Origin: an uncultured Eubacteriales bacterium
Lineage (GTDB): Bacteria; Bacillota; Clostridia; Oscillospirales; Acutalibacteraceae
Direction of reading: 5' to 3'
DNA length: 64,000 nucleotides
Assembly: GCA_934486615.1 (NCBI GenBank)
Contig: CAKSQO010000004.1
Coordinates: forward strand, 1 to 64,000
This document shows, piece by piece, positions 33,966 through 41,988 of this stretch. The first letter of the stretch is position 1. Every line of letters starts with the position of its first letter. The translations under genes were made by a program, and so were the position numbers. The notes below the pieces were generated by a model. It worked only from the letters and a program-made list of their open reading frames with translations. It searched no databases and was not told the origin of the DNA.

Positions 33966-35153
33966 TCAGAGCTTTGACCCCTTGGCGCCCTTTGCGCCGA
34001 AGCCCTTCACTCCGTCAAGAATATTGGACTCATATGAGAACGAGAGCCTTTCCTTGGTTCTTGCACGCTTAAAGGCGAGCTCGATAAGCTTATCGAGCAG
34101 CGCGGGGTATTTCAGACCGCTCGCCTCCCACAGATAGAATGACAGCGAGCCCGGAATGGTGTTGATCTCATTGATATAGACGCGGTTTTCCTCGCAGTCG
34201 ATGAGGTAGTCGATTCTGACGACACCGCTCGCGTCGATAAGGCGGAACGCTTCGCAGGAAAGACGCTGAATCTCCTCTTTCATCTCGGTCGGAATGTCGG
34301 CGGGCAGCTTGCGCCTGAGCGAAGCCATACCCTTGCTGTTGCCGCTGAGATATTTCTCACCGAACGAGAGAATCTCGTCGTGGCTGAACGGCTCCTCGCA
34401 CTCGGAAGCGGCGCACTCGTCGCTGTCGCCGACTACGGAGCAGTTGATCTCGCGCAGCCTGGTCACAGCGCGCTCGACGAGCAGCTTGGTAGCAAAGCCC
34501 GACGCCAGGTCGACAGCGGCAATAAGGCCGTCCCTGTCCTTGGCCTTGCTGATTCCGACGCTTGAGCCGAGGTTGGCGGGCTTAACAATAACGGGATAGC
34601 CGAAGCTCTGCTCGATTTTTTCAATGAACCTGTCGCGGTCGCTCGCCCAGTCCTTACTGTAGAACGCGATGTGCGGCAGCGTGGGCAGACCTGCAGCGGT
34701 CAGCACGAGCTTGAACAGATCCTTATCCATACCGAGAGCCGAGGGCATCACGCCGCAGTTGGCGTAGGGTACGCCCATAAGCTCGAGCCAGCCCTGAACC
34801 GTGCCGTCCTCGCAGTTAGTGCCGTGAACGACAGGCAGCACAACGTCAACGGGCGAGATGAGCTTACCTTTTTTGTACTCTTTTTTAAGCTCGACGATGC
34901 TTAGCGCTCCCGCGACTTTCGTCAGGATAACGCTTGGAAAATCGTTTTTGAGTGTCAAAAGGTCCTTACGCTTGAAGGTGCTGATGTCAAGGAATTTTTC
35001 GCTGAAAAGCATACCGCCGTCTTTGGTAATGTAAATGGGCAGAATGTTGTACTTTTCCTTATCAAGGTTGTTCATCGCCTGAACGGCCGAAATAATGGCA
35101 ACCTCATGCTCGACCGATTGACCGCCGAACACCACTGCAAGATTGATTTTCAT
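33966..35153 (-). CDS. ddl: D-alanine--D-alanine ligase
   Basis: This 395-residue ATP-grasp enzyme makes D-Ala-D-Ala for the peptidoglycan stem. It shows VVFGGQSVEHEVAIISA at the N-terminus, LPVVHGTNCEDGTVQGWLE, KPANLGSSVGISKAKD, and the metal-binding INEINTIPGSLSFYLWE. The last ~20 residues are a Gly/Lys tail. It is a little longer than usual because of an acidic insertion (GDSDECAASECEEP). It lies 12 bp after the MurF-like gene, which would use its product. Confidence 0.94.
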   Translation of the reverse strand: MKINLAVVFGGQSVEHEVAIISAVQAMNNLDKEKYNILPIYITKDGGMLFSEKFLDISTFKRKDLLTLKNDFPSVILTKVAGALSIVELKKEYKKGKLISPVDVVLPVVHGTNCEDGTVQGWLELMGVPYANCGVMPSALGMDKDLFKLVLTAAGLPTLPHIAFYSKDWASDRDRFIEKIEQSFGYPVIVKPANLGSSVGISKAKDRDGLIAAVDLASGFATKLLVERAVTRLREINCSVVGDSDECAASECEEPFSHDEILSFGEKYLSGNSKGMASLRRKLPADIPTEMKEEIQRLSCEAFRLIDASGVVRIDYLIDCEENRVYINEINTIPGSLSFYLWEASGLKYPALLDKLIELAFKRARTKERLSFSYESNILDGVKGFGAKGAKGSKL

Positions 35154-35165
35154 AAAAGCATCTCC

Positions 35166-36728
35166 TTATTTTGCATAATTGTCGGGCAGATCGTTTTCAA
35201 ACAGGACGGCGGTGCGGCTGTCGGTCATGGTTGAAAGCAGGCTCATCGCGTCTTTGAAAGTTTTAACTATGTGCAGGCGCTCCTTATCGAAGCGGCCGCT
35301 TGCGCGAACGCCGTCGGCAATGGGCTTTGCGCGCTCCTCGCCGACGAGGATTATATCGCTGCACTTTTCGGCCGCTTTTTCGCCGAGGGCGAAATTGTAC
35401 TCAAACTCCCTGTCGCCGAGCTCCACAAGACCGGGAGTGACGATAATGCGCCTGAAATCGTCGAACGTGGCAAGCACGTTGACAGCCTCCATGCAGCCCG
35501 TGGGATTGGAGTTGTAAGCGTCGTCGATGAGCACCGAGCCGTTTATAAACGGTTTCAGCTCAAGTCGGTGGCTGACAGGCTCGAGCGAGGCGACGGCGTA
35601 GGCGATGTCGCGCTCGCTGACCCCGAGGTCGAGGGCGACAGCTACCGCGCCCGCGATATTCTGAATGTTGAACGCACCGAGCAGGCGCGTTTTGAGCGCA
35701 AGCGTTCTCTCCCCCGCCGTGACGGTGAAAGCCGCGCCGCAGCGGTCGGACTTAATGCCGCCGATAACAAAGTCGCAGTCAGCCTTGCTGCCGTATCGCA
35801 GGCACTTGTACCCGCTTGCAGCGGCCTTTTTGTCGGCCTCCTCGCTGTCGGCGGCGACGTAAATTCTGCCGCCCTTTTCGGCGACGGCGTCTGCCAGCTC
35901 GAACTTTGTCCTGGCGACGTTCTCGATGCTGCCGAAGGTGTCGAGGTGCTGCGGCCCGACCGAGGTTATAAGGCACTCGTCGGGGTGGACGATGTCGCAA
36001 ATCTCCCTGATGTCGCCGACATTTTTAGCGCCCATCTCAACGATGAACACGTCGTCTGCGGGCTTCAGTTTCTCACGCACGGTGCGCACCACTCCGAGAG
36101 GAGTGTTGAAGCTGCCGGGCGTGAGCGCGACGTTGTATTTTTCGCTCAGAATGCGGGCAAGCGCATACTTCGTGCTCGTTTTGCCGAAGCTGCCCGTCAC
36201 GCCGATTATCGTCATGGGCTTATGCTCGCGCAGAATACGCTTTGCGTCGTTGATAAAACGGCGGCGCACGAGCGCTTCCGCAGGCTCGTTAATGGTGATG
36301 ACCGCCACGGCCGTCAGCGGCGTAAAGCACGCCAAAGCTATCATCAGCGCCAAAAAATAGCTGCTGACAAACACGCTCAAAGCACCTGCGGCGGCAAGCA
36401 GCAGCGCGTTTGTCGTCATCATTCGCTTGACGCGCGCGGTAAAAACAAGCGGCTTTATCGCTTTTTTCTGCTTTGCAAGCGAGATGTAAACTTCCCACGC
36501 GGCGAACGCGGCGCAGGCTAACAGGAACAGTATCGCATTAAAGCTCGCGGCGAGCAGGACTATCACCCACGCAAGGCGGCCGACGTACTTTTTGAGCGAG
36601 CCGCAAAGCCACTTCCGGTAGCGCGAGATGAAGTAGGAATTCTGCTGCAGCATATGATAGTCGCCGATCGCGGCGAAGCAGCCGCCGACGGCTAACAGCA
36701 CGCAGGCGATAAGTGTCAGAATATTCAC
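35166..36728 (-). CDS. membrane-anchored MurF-like ligase
   Basis: This 520-residue protein has about four hydrophobic segments in residues 1-150 (LIACVLLAVGGCFA; LAWVIVLLAASFNAILFLLA; ALLLAAAGALSVFVSSYFLAL; and one more) instead of the small MurF substrate-binding domain. The Mur-ligase ATPase domain follows (GVTGSFGKTSTKYAL at about 175; PGSFNTPLGVVRTV), then the ligase C-terminal domain (IDDAYNSNPTGCMEAV; GLVELGDREFEYN). Its place before ddl supports D-Ala-D-Ala addition, but it may be a second, specialised ligase. The GTG start overlaps the upstream stop (GTGA). Confidence 0.85.
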   Translation of the reverse strand: MNILTLIACVLLAVGGCFAAIGDYHMLQQNSYFISRYRKWLCGSLKKYVGRLAWVIVLLAASFNAILFLLACAAFAAWEVYISLAKQKKAIKPLVFTARVKRMMTTNALLLAAAGALSVFVSSYFLALMIALACFTPLTAVAVITINEPAEALVRRRFINDAKRILREHKPMTIIGVTGSFGKTSTKYALARILSEKYNVALTPGSFNTPLGVVRTVREKLKPADDVFIVEMGAKNVGDIREICDIVHPDECLITSVGPQHLDTFGSIENVARTKFELADAVAEKGGRIYVAADSEEADKKAAASGYKCLRYGSKADCDFVIGGIKSDRCGAAFTVTAGERTLALKTRLLGAFNIQNIAGAVAVALDLGVSERDIAYAVASLEPVSHRLELKPFINGSVLIDDAYNSNPTGCMEAVNVLATFDDFRRIIVTPGLVELGDREFEYNFALGEKAAEKCSDIILVGEERAKPIADGVRASGRFDKERLHIVKTFKDAMSLLSTMTDSRTAVLFENDLPDNYAK

Positions 36729-37495
36729 TGTGCGCTCACCTCCAAAAAGCTCGCAATTATCGCGTTGACCTCATAAGGGCTGTCGATGAATGAGAAGTGC
36801 CCCGCGCCCTTTATTTCGCACAGGCCGCTGTCGGGAATGAGCGAGGCCATCTTTTTCGCGTCGCTTATCGGGGTGGCGGTGTCGTTTTCGCCCCAGATGA
36901 GCAGTGTCGGGCACTTTATCGCGGGCATATAGGCGCACAAATCCTCATTGACGACCTTGACAAGCGTCCGGCGCAGTACAGGCGGTGCGGAGTTGTAATC
37001 GGCCGAGCCGAAGAACGTGCGCAGGCTGTCGAGCGCTCCCGCGGTGTGCTTTTTGAGAAAAGGCAGGGTCAAAAAGAACTTGCCTGTTTTGAAGCACGCC
37101 GTGCGCAGCCTGCCTTTAAGCGAGCGCTTGGGCTTCACTCCCGCACTGTCGAGCAGGATTATCTTGCGCGGCTCGACAAGCCCCGAGCCGACCATCTTGA
37201 TTATCACGCGCCCGCCGAACGAATGACCGACGAGCACAATATTCTCAAGCGCAAGCGCATTTATAAATTTGACCGTGAAGTCGACATAGTCGGACACGTC
37301 CCACGCCTCGGGCGGCATATCGCTGTCGCCGAAACCCGGAAAATCGAGCGCGACAAGGCGCACCTTGTCCTTAAACGAGTTGATTATGAAGTTGTAAGCC
37401 TTATTCGACGAGCCCCAGCCGTGCAGCAAAAGCACGCACTGCCCCTCGCCCACATCGGTATAATTGACCTTTATACCGTCGATAACTGTATTCAA
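36725..37495 (-). CDS. alpha/beta hydrolase
   Basis: This 256-residue serine hydrolase fold has the oxyanion motif LLHGWGSSNKA, nucleophile elbow VLVGHSFGGRV (Ser about 93), the acid in IWGENDTATP, and the His in GAGHFSFIDSP. No signal peptide is present, so it is cytosolic. The TTG start has GAGGAG about 10 bp upstream. Its stop overlaps the MurF-like start, which ties it to cell-wall synthesis. The substrate is unknown; precursor or lipid-linked intermediate cleavage is only a guess. Confidence 0.85.
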   Translation of the reverse strand: MNTVIDGIKVNYTDVGEGQCVLLLHGWGSSNKAYNFIINSFKDKVRLVALDFPGFGDSDMPPEAWDVSDYVDFTVKFINALALENIVLVGHSFGGRVIIKMVGSGLVEPRKIILLDSAGVKPKRSLKGRLRTACFKTGKFFLTLPFLKKHTAGALDSLRTFFGSADYNSAPPVLRRTLVKVVNEDLCAYMPAIKCPTLLIWGENDTATPISDAKKMASLIPDSGLCEIKGAGHFSFIDSPYEVNAIIASFLEVSAQ

Positions 37496-37593
37496 ACCGT
37501 ACCGCTCCTCAAAGCAATATTATGTAAACTTAAATCGTGCTAAAACCGTATTTGTATAAGTATACCATAAATCCCACCGAAAAATAAAGAGTT

Positions 37594-38487
37594 TTACCCA
37601 AATAAGTTGTATTTTTCGCAAACGGACGAAATATCATTCGGCAACGGCGAGGTCAAAGTTATTTTTTCGCCTGTTATCGGGTGGGTGAACTCGGCGGTTT
37701 CGCAATGGAGCGCGTGGCGGGAAATCAGCGCGCTTTCCTCGCCGTAGAGGAAGTCGCCGAGCAGCGGAAAGCCCGCGTGCGAAAAGTGCACGCGGATCTG
37801 GTGCGTGCGGCCTGTTTCGAGCGTGACGCGCGCAAGCGAAAGGCCGTTTGCGCTGCAAAGGCAGTCAAAGTGCGTGACGGCCGTCTGACCGTCGGGGCGC
37901 ACGGCGCGCTTGAGCGTGCTCGATTCCGACAGGCCGATATTGCCGTCGAACGTGCCCTTTTTGGGCAGCTCGCCCACGCAAACGCAGAGGTAACGCTTGC
38001 TCGTTTGGCCGCTTAACAGCGCGCACGCGAGCTTGTTTTTGGCAGCGATGACGACTCCGCTCGTGCCGCGGTCAAGGCGATATACAAGGCGAAATACTCC
38101 CGCTTCGCCGCGCTGCTGCAGATGATAGGCAAAGTCATTGGCGAGCGTGCCCGACTGAATCTTTTTCGTCGGGTGCACAGCGACCAACGGCGGCTTATCA
38201 TAGGCGATGATGTCCTCGTCCTCGTACAAAACCGTGAAGCCGAGCTGCTGCGGCGGATAGGACTCCTTCGCTTTTAAGATGTCGTCAAGCGGCTCGTCAA
38301 GGCTTATCTCAAGCACGTCTCCCACGCTCAAAACGCGGTCGACGAACACTCGCTCGCCGCCGAGCATAATCCCGCGCTCGCTCTTTTTGAGCATGGTTAT
38401 GACCGACGAGGTGTAGCCGTGCGCATAAAGAAAGCGCTTAACCGTCTGCCCCGAAACATCGGCGCGGTAAGTAAGCACTCTGCCCAC
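37594..38487 (-). CDS. RluA-family pseudouridine synthase (second copy)
   Basis: This 297-residue enzyme has an S4-like N-terminus (residues 10-70, GQTVKRFLYAHGYTSSVI) and a catalytic domain with LVYRLDRGTSGVVIAAK (catalytic Asp) and LETGRTHQIRVHFSHAGFPLLGD. It is a paralogue of the gene at 11551 but clearly divergent. GTG start with AGGTG upstream. The RNA target cannot be deduced. Confidence 0.9.
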   Translation of the reverse strand: MGRVLTYRADVSGQTVKRFLYAHGYTSSVITMLKKSERGIMLGGERVFVDRVLSVGDVLEISLDEPLDDILKAKESYPPQQLGFTVLYEDEDIIAYDKPPLVAVHPTKKIQSGTLANDFAYHLQQRGEAGVFRLVYRLDRGTSGVVIAAKNKLACALLSGQTSKRYLCVCVGELPKKGTFDGNIGLSESSTLKRAVRPDGQTAVTHFDCLCSANGLSLARVTLETGRTHQIRVHFSHAGFPLLGDFLYGEESALISRHALHCETAEFTHPITGEKITLTSPLPNDISSVCEKYNLFG

Positions 38488-38590
38488 GGCATTTCACCTC
38501 TTTTGCATTAATTTGACGGCGGCCGCCAGCCGCTCATTCGGCCTTAATTTTAGCACATACTCCCCTCTCCGTCAATCGCTTTAGTTAGGC

Positions 38591-38746
38591 TCAAACGCAA
38601 AACGGCCGACGGGGTGCTTTTGCACTTTTCGTTGCGGCTAATATATGGCGCAAGTCCTCCGTGCCCGGGATAATCCACGATTTTGCGTGGCTTACCCGGT
38701 ATATAACATGGCAGCTGCGGTCAAATTGAAGTAAGCTGTCGTTCAT
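38591..38746 (-). CDS. possible 51-residue coupled small protein
   Basis: The ATG at 38746 overlaps the methyltransferase stop (ATGA) and opens 51 codons. The sequence (MNDSLLQFDRSCHVIYRVSHA, then IIPGTEDLRHILAATKSA) has no recognised motif. The DNA also forms a nested hairpin (CCGGG/CCCGG around CCACG/CGTGG, about 38665-38700), so the region may be a structured 3' end and not coding. Confidence 0.25.
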   Translation of the reverse strand: MNDSLLQFDRSCHVIYRVSHAKSWIIPGTEDLRHILAATKSAKAPRRPFCV

Positions 38747-39372
38747 CGTGATTCTCTTTTCAACTGATTTGCGCTTTTCACACATTCGGCGTAGGTCAGC
38801 GGGAACGAGGCCCTCAGCACCTCACTTTTTAGGACCGAAAAGCCGTTTGAATTAAGAAAGTTCAGGTATTCGCCGCTCCCCCACTTGCTGTGCAGAGGGA
38901 AGCCCGCGAGCTTCATAAAGAACGCCTTGACCCTGCCGCGCAGCGTGTTTGCGGCGTGCGTGAACGTCGGCGCGATGAGCACTCCGTCATCTTTGAGCAC
39001 GCGGCGGATTTCGGCAAGTGCCTTCTCAGGCCGCTCCACAATATGCAAAGCGTTTGCGACGATGACGACGTCGAACGTGCCGTCGGAGTAAGGCAGATTG
39101 AACATATCCTGCACCGAAAAGTGCAGCTTGACACAGGCGTTCCCGGAACGCGCCTGCGTTATCATTTCAAGCGAGAAGTCGGTCGCCTCAAACGAGTGCG
39201 CCGCCCCAGCAACGTGCCGCGCTATAAGCCCGGTGCCCGTCGCAAGTTCAAGCACGTCTTTGTTTTTGACTGCCGGTCGTATCAGTGCATAAAGCCGCTC
39301 GTAAGCCGCGCTGTCTTTTCGCATAAAGCGGTCGTACCGCTTGGCGTTTTTGTCCCAAAATCCCACACCCAT
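38743..39372 (-). CDS. class I SAM-dependent methyltransferase
   Basis: This 209-residue enzyme has the SAM-binding motif LELATGTGLIARHVAG (about 40-55), an acidic loop after FEATDFSLEMI, and motif post-I FDVVIVANALHIVERPEKAL. This is typical of UbiE/PhcB-like small-molecule methyltransferases. AGGAAAGGA precedes the ATG. An inverted repeat (GTTAG/CTAAC, about 39395-39411) just upstream could be an operator, but no regulator lies nearby. Substrate unknown. Confidence 0.85.
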   Translation of the reverse strand: MGVGFWDKNAKRYDRFMRKDSAAYERLYALIRPAVKNKDVLELATGTGLIARHVAGAAHSFEATDFSLEMITQARSGNACVKLHFSVQDMFNLPYSDGTFDVVIVANALHIVERPEKALAEIRRVLKDDGVLIAPTFTHAANTLRGRVKAFFMKLAGFPLHSKWGSGEYLNFLNSNGFSVLKSEVLRASFPLTYAECVKSANQLKRESR

Positions 39373-39421
39373 AGTTCTGTTCCTTTCCTATTAAGTTAGT
39401 GTTTGCTAACTATACGCTGTT

Positions 39422-39448
39422 TAAAAAGCCGCCGTTGAGCGGCTTTTT
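39422..39448. terminator. short hairpin upstream of the methyltransferase
   Basis: AAAAAGCCGC pairs with GCGGCTTTTT around a 6-nt loop. It could end a transcript entering from either side. Confidence 0.6.
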
Positions 39449-39752
39449 ATGTATGGTTACACTACTCTCAAACTCGGCGTATGGACGACGGCTTATGCGC
39501 GCGGTTTGAGTACCATCTGAATTTACACTACAAGTTCAAATAAGCTTTTAGCGAAGTCATCGTCTTTGACGAATTCACAGTGTGTGAATCAACCGCCTAG
39601 CACTTGTTGCAGGGTGGTTAATTTTTGGCAATATTCCCTATAATCATTATAAATCCGACAAAAATGTATGTCAAGTATAATCACATCAGTCCTGCCAAAT
39701 AAAAATTTATCCCATCCGTAAATTTGATAATACGAATGGGATATTTTATACC
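39449..39752. other. intergenic region with one hairpin
   Basis: No full gene is seen. A strong hairpin (TATCCCAT...ATGGGATA, about 39707-39745) with a T-rich end is a likely terminator. A short minus-strand stretch of about 22 codons ending at 39523 has protein-like composition but no start. Confidence 0.5.
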
Positions 39753-39802
39753 GATAAAAAATCGAGTATTCATAAAGTCAAATTCCTTATGAATACTCGA
39801 TA
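39753..39802 (-). terminator. terminator of tRNA-Leu, near-identical to that of tRNA-Pro
   Basis: The same stem-loop and T-run as at 3872-3921; with the adjoining CCA complement, 51 of 53 positions agree. Confidence 0.88.
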
Positions 39803-39889
39803 TGGTGCCGCTGACCGGACTTGAACCGGTACGGTGTTGCCACCGAGGGATTTTAAGTCCCTTGCGTCTGCCGATTTCGCCACAGCGGC
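39803..39889 (-). tRNA. tRNA-Leu (TAA)
   Basis: An 87-nt class II tRNA with long variable arm and encoded CCA. The acceptor GCCGCTG pairs with CAGCGGC; loop CTTAAAA gives anticodon TAA. Confidence 0.95.
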
Positions 39890-39904
39890 GTGGGCTACCT
39901 CGCT

Positions 39905-39933
39905 ATTATAAGCTTTGCGCAAAGCAAAGTCAA
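39905..39933 (-). promoter_or_regulatory. promoter of tRNA-Leu
   Basis: Minus strand: TTGACT, 17-bp spacer, TATAAT, in the gap after the MreB-family gene. Confidence 0.8.
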
Positions 39934-39947
39934 GCGCAAAAGTGAGC

Positions 39948-40964
39948 TTACAGCAGATCCTGTATTGTCATAAACTTATAGTCGCCGTTTACGAGCAGGT
40001 CGAAGTGGCGCATTGCTATACCGATTCCTCTTGCGGCGCTTGTGAACACGTTATCGGCGAGGTGGACGCTCACTCCGAGGTACTCCGACAGCAAATTCGG
40101 CAGGCCGTAGAGCAGCGCCGTGCCGCCTGTGAGGTAAATTCCGTCCTGCGATATATCACCGACCAGCTCGGGCGGAGTGTTATTGACGACGTTCTGAATT
40201 GCGAAACAAATGCCGTCAATAACGTCGCTTATAGCCTCGCGCACCTGCTCGGCCGTTATCTCCTCCGAAGCGGGCAGACCCGTCGTCAGACTCATGCCCT
40301 TGGCGACCATAGCGATCTCGACCGAGCGCGGGATAGCGCCGCCTATCTGATGCTTTATCGCGGCGGCTGTTCCCTGCCCGACGAGCAGGTTGAACTCGCG
40401 TTTTAAATACTTTATTATAGCGTCGTCGATATCAACGCCGCCGATTCGCGTGGTCTCTGCACGCGCCATGCTGCCCATTGAGAGCACGGCGACGTCGGTA
40501 TTGCCTGCGCCGATGTCGACGACTATCGAGCCGTGCGGCTTTGAGAAGTCGATGCCCATTCCGAGGGCGGACGCGACGGGAGACTCAATCGTGCACACGC
40601 TGCGGATGCCCGCGTTCTGGACAGCATCGATAACGCTTCTGCGCTCGACTGCGGTGGCTCCGCAGGGTATCGAGACAACGGCGCGCGGCTTGGTGATCTT
40701 GTTCGCGATAACGCGCGAAAGGTAGTTGTCGAGCATATGCTCGGCGACGTCATAGTCGGCGATGACTCCCCTCTCGATCGGGCAGACGGCGTTGTAGCGG
40801 TCAGTGGAACGTCCGACCGCGCGCTGAGCGTAGCGGCCGAACTTGACGGGCACCTCGTCGTATGTATCCATAAGCACGACGCTCGGCTCGATAAGCGCGA
40901 TTGATTTTTCGGTTGAAACGACCGTTTTGGCAGTACCGAGGTCGATGCCTATATCCGAGAACAT
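39948..40964 (-). CDS. MreB-family rod-shape actin
   Basis: This 338-residue bacterial actin organises lateral wall synthesis at the inner membrane. It shows phosphate 1 DIGIDLGTAKTVV, connect and phosphate 2 VVDIGAGNTDVAVLS, the GIYLTGGTALLYGLPNLL adenosine motif, and EIAMVAKGMSLTTGLP in the middle. Length is the family norm. Paralogue type (MreB, Mbl or MreBH) cannot be fixed; mreC/mreD are not adjacent. A tandem hairpin repeat stands directly upstream and may shape its expression. Confidence 0.92.
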   Translation of the reverse strand: MFSDIGIDLGTAKTVVSTEKSIALIEPSVVLMDTYDEVPVKFGRYAQRAVGRSTDRYNAVCPIERGVIADYDVAEHMLDNYLSRVIANKITKPRAVVSIPCGATAVERRSVIDAVQNAGIRSVCTIESPVASALGMGIDFSKPHGSIVVDIGAGNTDVAVLSMGSMARAETTRIGGVDIDDAIIKYLKREFNLLVGQGTAAAIKHQIGGAIPRSVEIAMVAKGMSLTTGLPASEEITAEQVREAISDVIDGICFAIQNVVNNTPPELVGDISQDGIYLTGGTALLYGLPNLLSEYLGVSVHLADNVFTSAARGIGIAMRHFDLLVNGDYKFMTIQDLL

Positions 40965-41013
40965 AAGGTCACCCTCCTTTAAAAAGTCTGATTATCTGTC
41001 GAAATTATGACAC

Positions 41014-41142
41014 TATTATACCACAAAAGCGGAGCGCAAGCTCCGTAAACGGCGCAGCCGTTCAAAATCCGTTAGGATTTTGTTTTGGCCGTTCAATGTC
41101 CTCTCAGGCGTCGGCGGTTTACCGCCGCTAACGCCGTGAGGT
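41014..41142. repeat. tandem hairpin repeat, unit 1 (129 bp)
   Basis: The unit begins TATTATACCAC and holds successive small hairpins: GGAGC-GCAA-GCTCC, AACGGC-GCA-GCCGTT, AAAATCC-GTTA-GGATTTT, GGCGG-TTTA-CCGCC, enclosed partly by CTCAGGCG...CGCCGTGAG. It is repeated directly by unit 2. Confidence 0.88.
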
Positions 41143-41274
41143 TATTATACCACAAAAGCGGAGCGCAAGCTCCGTAAACGGCGCAGCCGTTCAAAATCCA
41201 ATAGGATTTTGCTTTTGGCCGTTCAATTGTTCTCTCAGGCGTCGGCGGTTTTACTGCCGCTAACGCCGTGAGGT
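41143..41274. repeat. tandem hairpin repeat, unit 2 (132 bp)
   Basis: Directly abuts unit 1. Differences include loop changes that keep pairing (GTTA to AATA in one loop) and single-base insertions. A partial third TATTATA starts at 41275. Confidence 0.88.
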
Positions 41275-41310
41275 TATTATATTACAATATCAATTCCGTG
41301 TCAAACCTTT

Positions 41311-41988
41311 TCAGCCGTGCGATTCGGTCATTGTAAAGCCGAACGGGGTCACGCTTTCAGCGCCCGCGTCGAGCAGAGCGCACGCGCATTCGCATATCGT
41401 CGAGCCTGTGGTGACAACATCGTCGATGAGCAGCACTTTCAGCCCTTTTGATGAGTCGCGGGCCGTGAACATACCCTCGACGTTTGTGCGCCGCTCGCTG
41501 CCCGACAGATGGTGCTGCATACGGTTCTCGCCCGTCTTGGCAAGTAACGTTTTAAGCGGCAGGCCAAGCTCCTTTGCGGCATACTGTGCGATAAGCTGCG
41601 CCTGATTGTAGCCGCGCTTCATACGACTGAAATAGGTCATCGGAACAAAGGTCACCGCGTCGCAGTCGAAGCTGCGCATACGGCGTATCTTCTCGGCGAT
41701 CAGGCGACCCATAAACTTTGCGCCGCGCGTGTTGGAGCAGAATTTGAGCAGCTTCACCGACTCGGAGGCCGCTTTGTCGTAGTAATAGACCGCGCGAATG
41801 TAAAAATCGCGGCCGCAGCGGCGAATCTTCCTGATGTCGTCATACTCGAGCTTTTCAAGCTCTTTTTCGCAGTCAGCGCACACGGCCTGTCCCATATCGA
41901 CAATCTCGCCGCAGCAGATGCACGTTGACGGAAATATGAGCGCAAGCGCCTTTTGCGCAAGGGTCGGCTCGTTAAGCTCAAGGCTCAT
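41311..41988 (-). CDS. comF: ComF-family phosphoribosyltransferase-like protein
   Basis: This protein of about 225 residues has an N-terminal four-cysteine zinc finger (CICCG ... CADCEK) and a C-terminal phosphoribosyltransferase domain with VLLIDDVVTTGSTICECA. ComF works with the ComFA helicase in DNA uptake, but many family members lie next to other helicases, as here. ATG 41988 overlaps the recD2 stop (ATGA) with GGGAG upstream, so it is coupled to recD2. Confidence 0.88.
   Translation of the reverse strand: MSLELNEPTLAQKALALIFPSTCICCGEIVDMGQAVCADCEKELEKLEYDDIRKIRRCGRDFYIRAVYYYDKAASESVKLLKFCSNTRGAKFMGRLIAEKIRRMRSFDCDAVTFVPMTYFSRMKRGYNQAQLIAQYAAKELGLPLKTLLAKTGENRMQHHLSGSERRTNVEGMFTARDSSKGLKVLLIDDVVTTGSTICECACALLDAGAESVTPFGFTMTESHG

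Noticed and set aside
39523..39590. Short minus-strand protein tail (reads like CEFVKDDDFAKSLFELVV)
   Set aside because: Composition is protein-like but there is no start, no upstream homologous frame and no family; too short to call.
41014..41280. CRISPR array
   Set aside because: Only two abutting units, each far longer than a CRISPR repeat, with no unique spacers and no cas genes.
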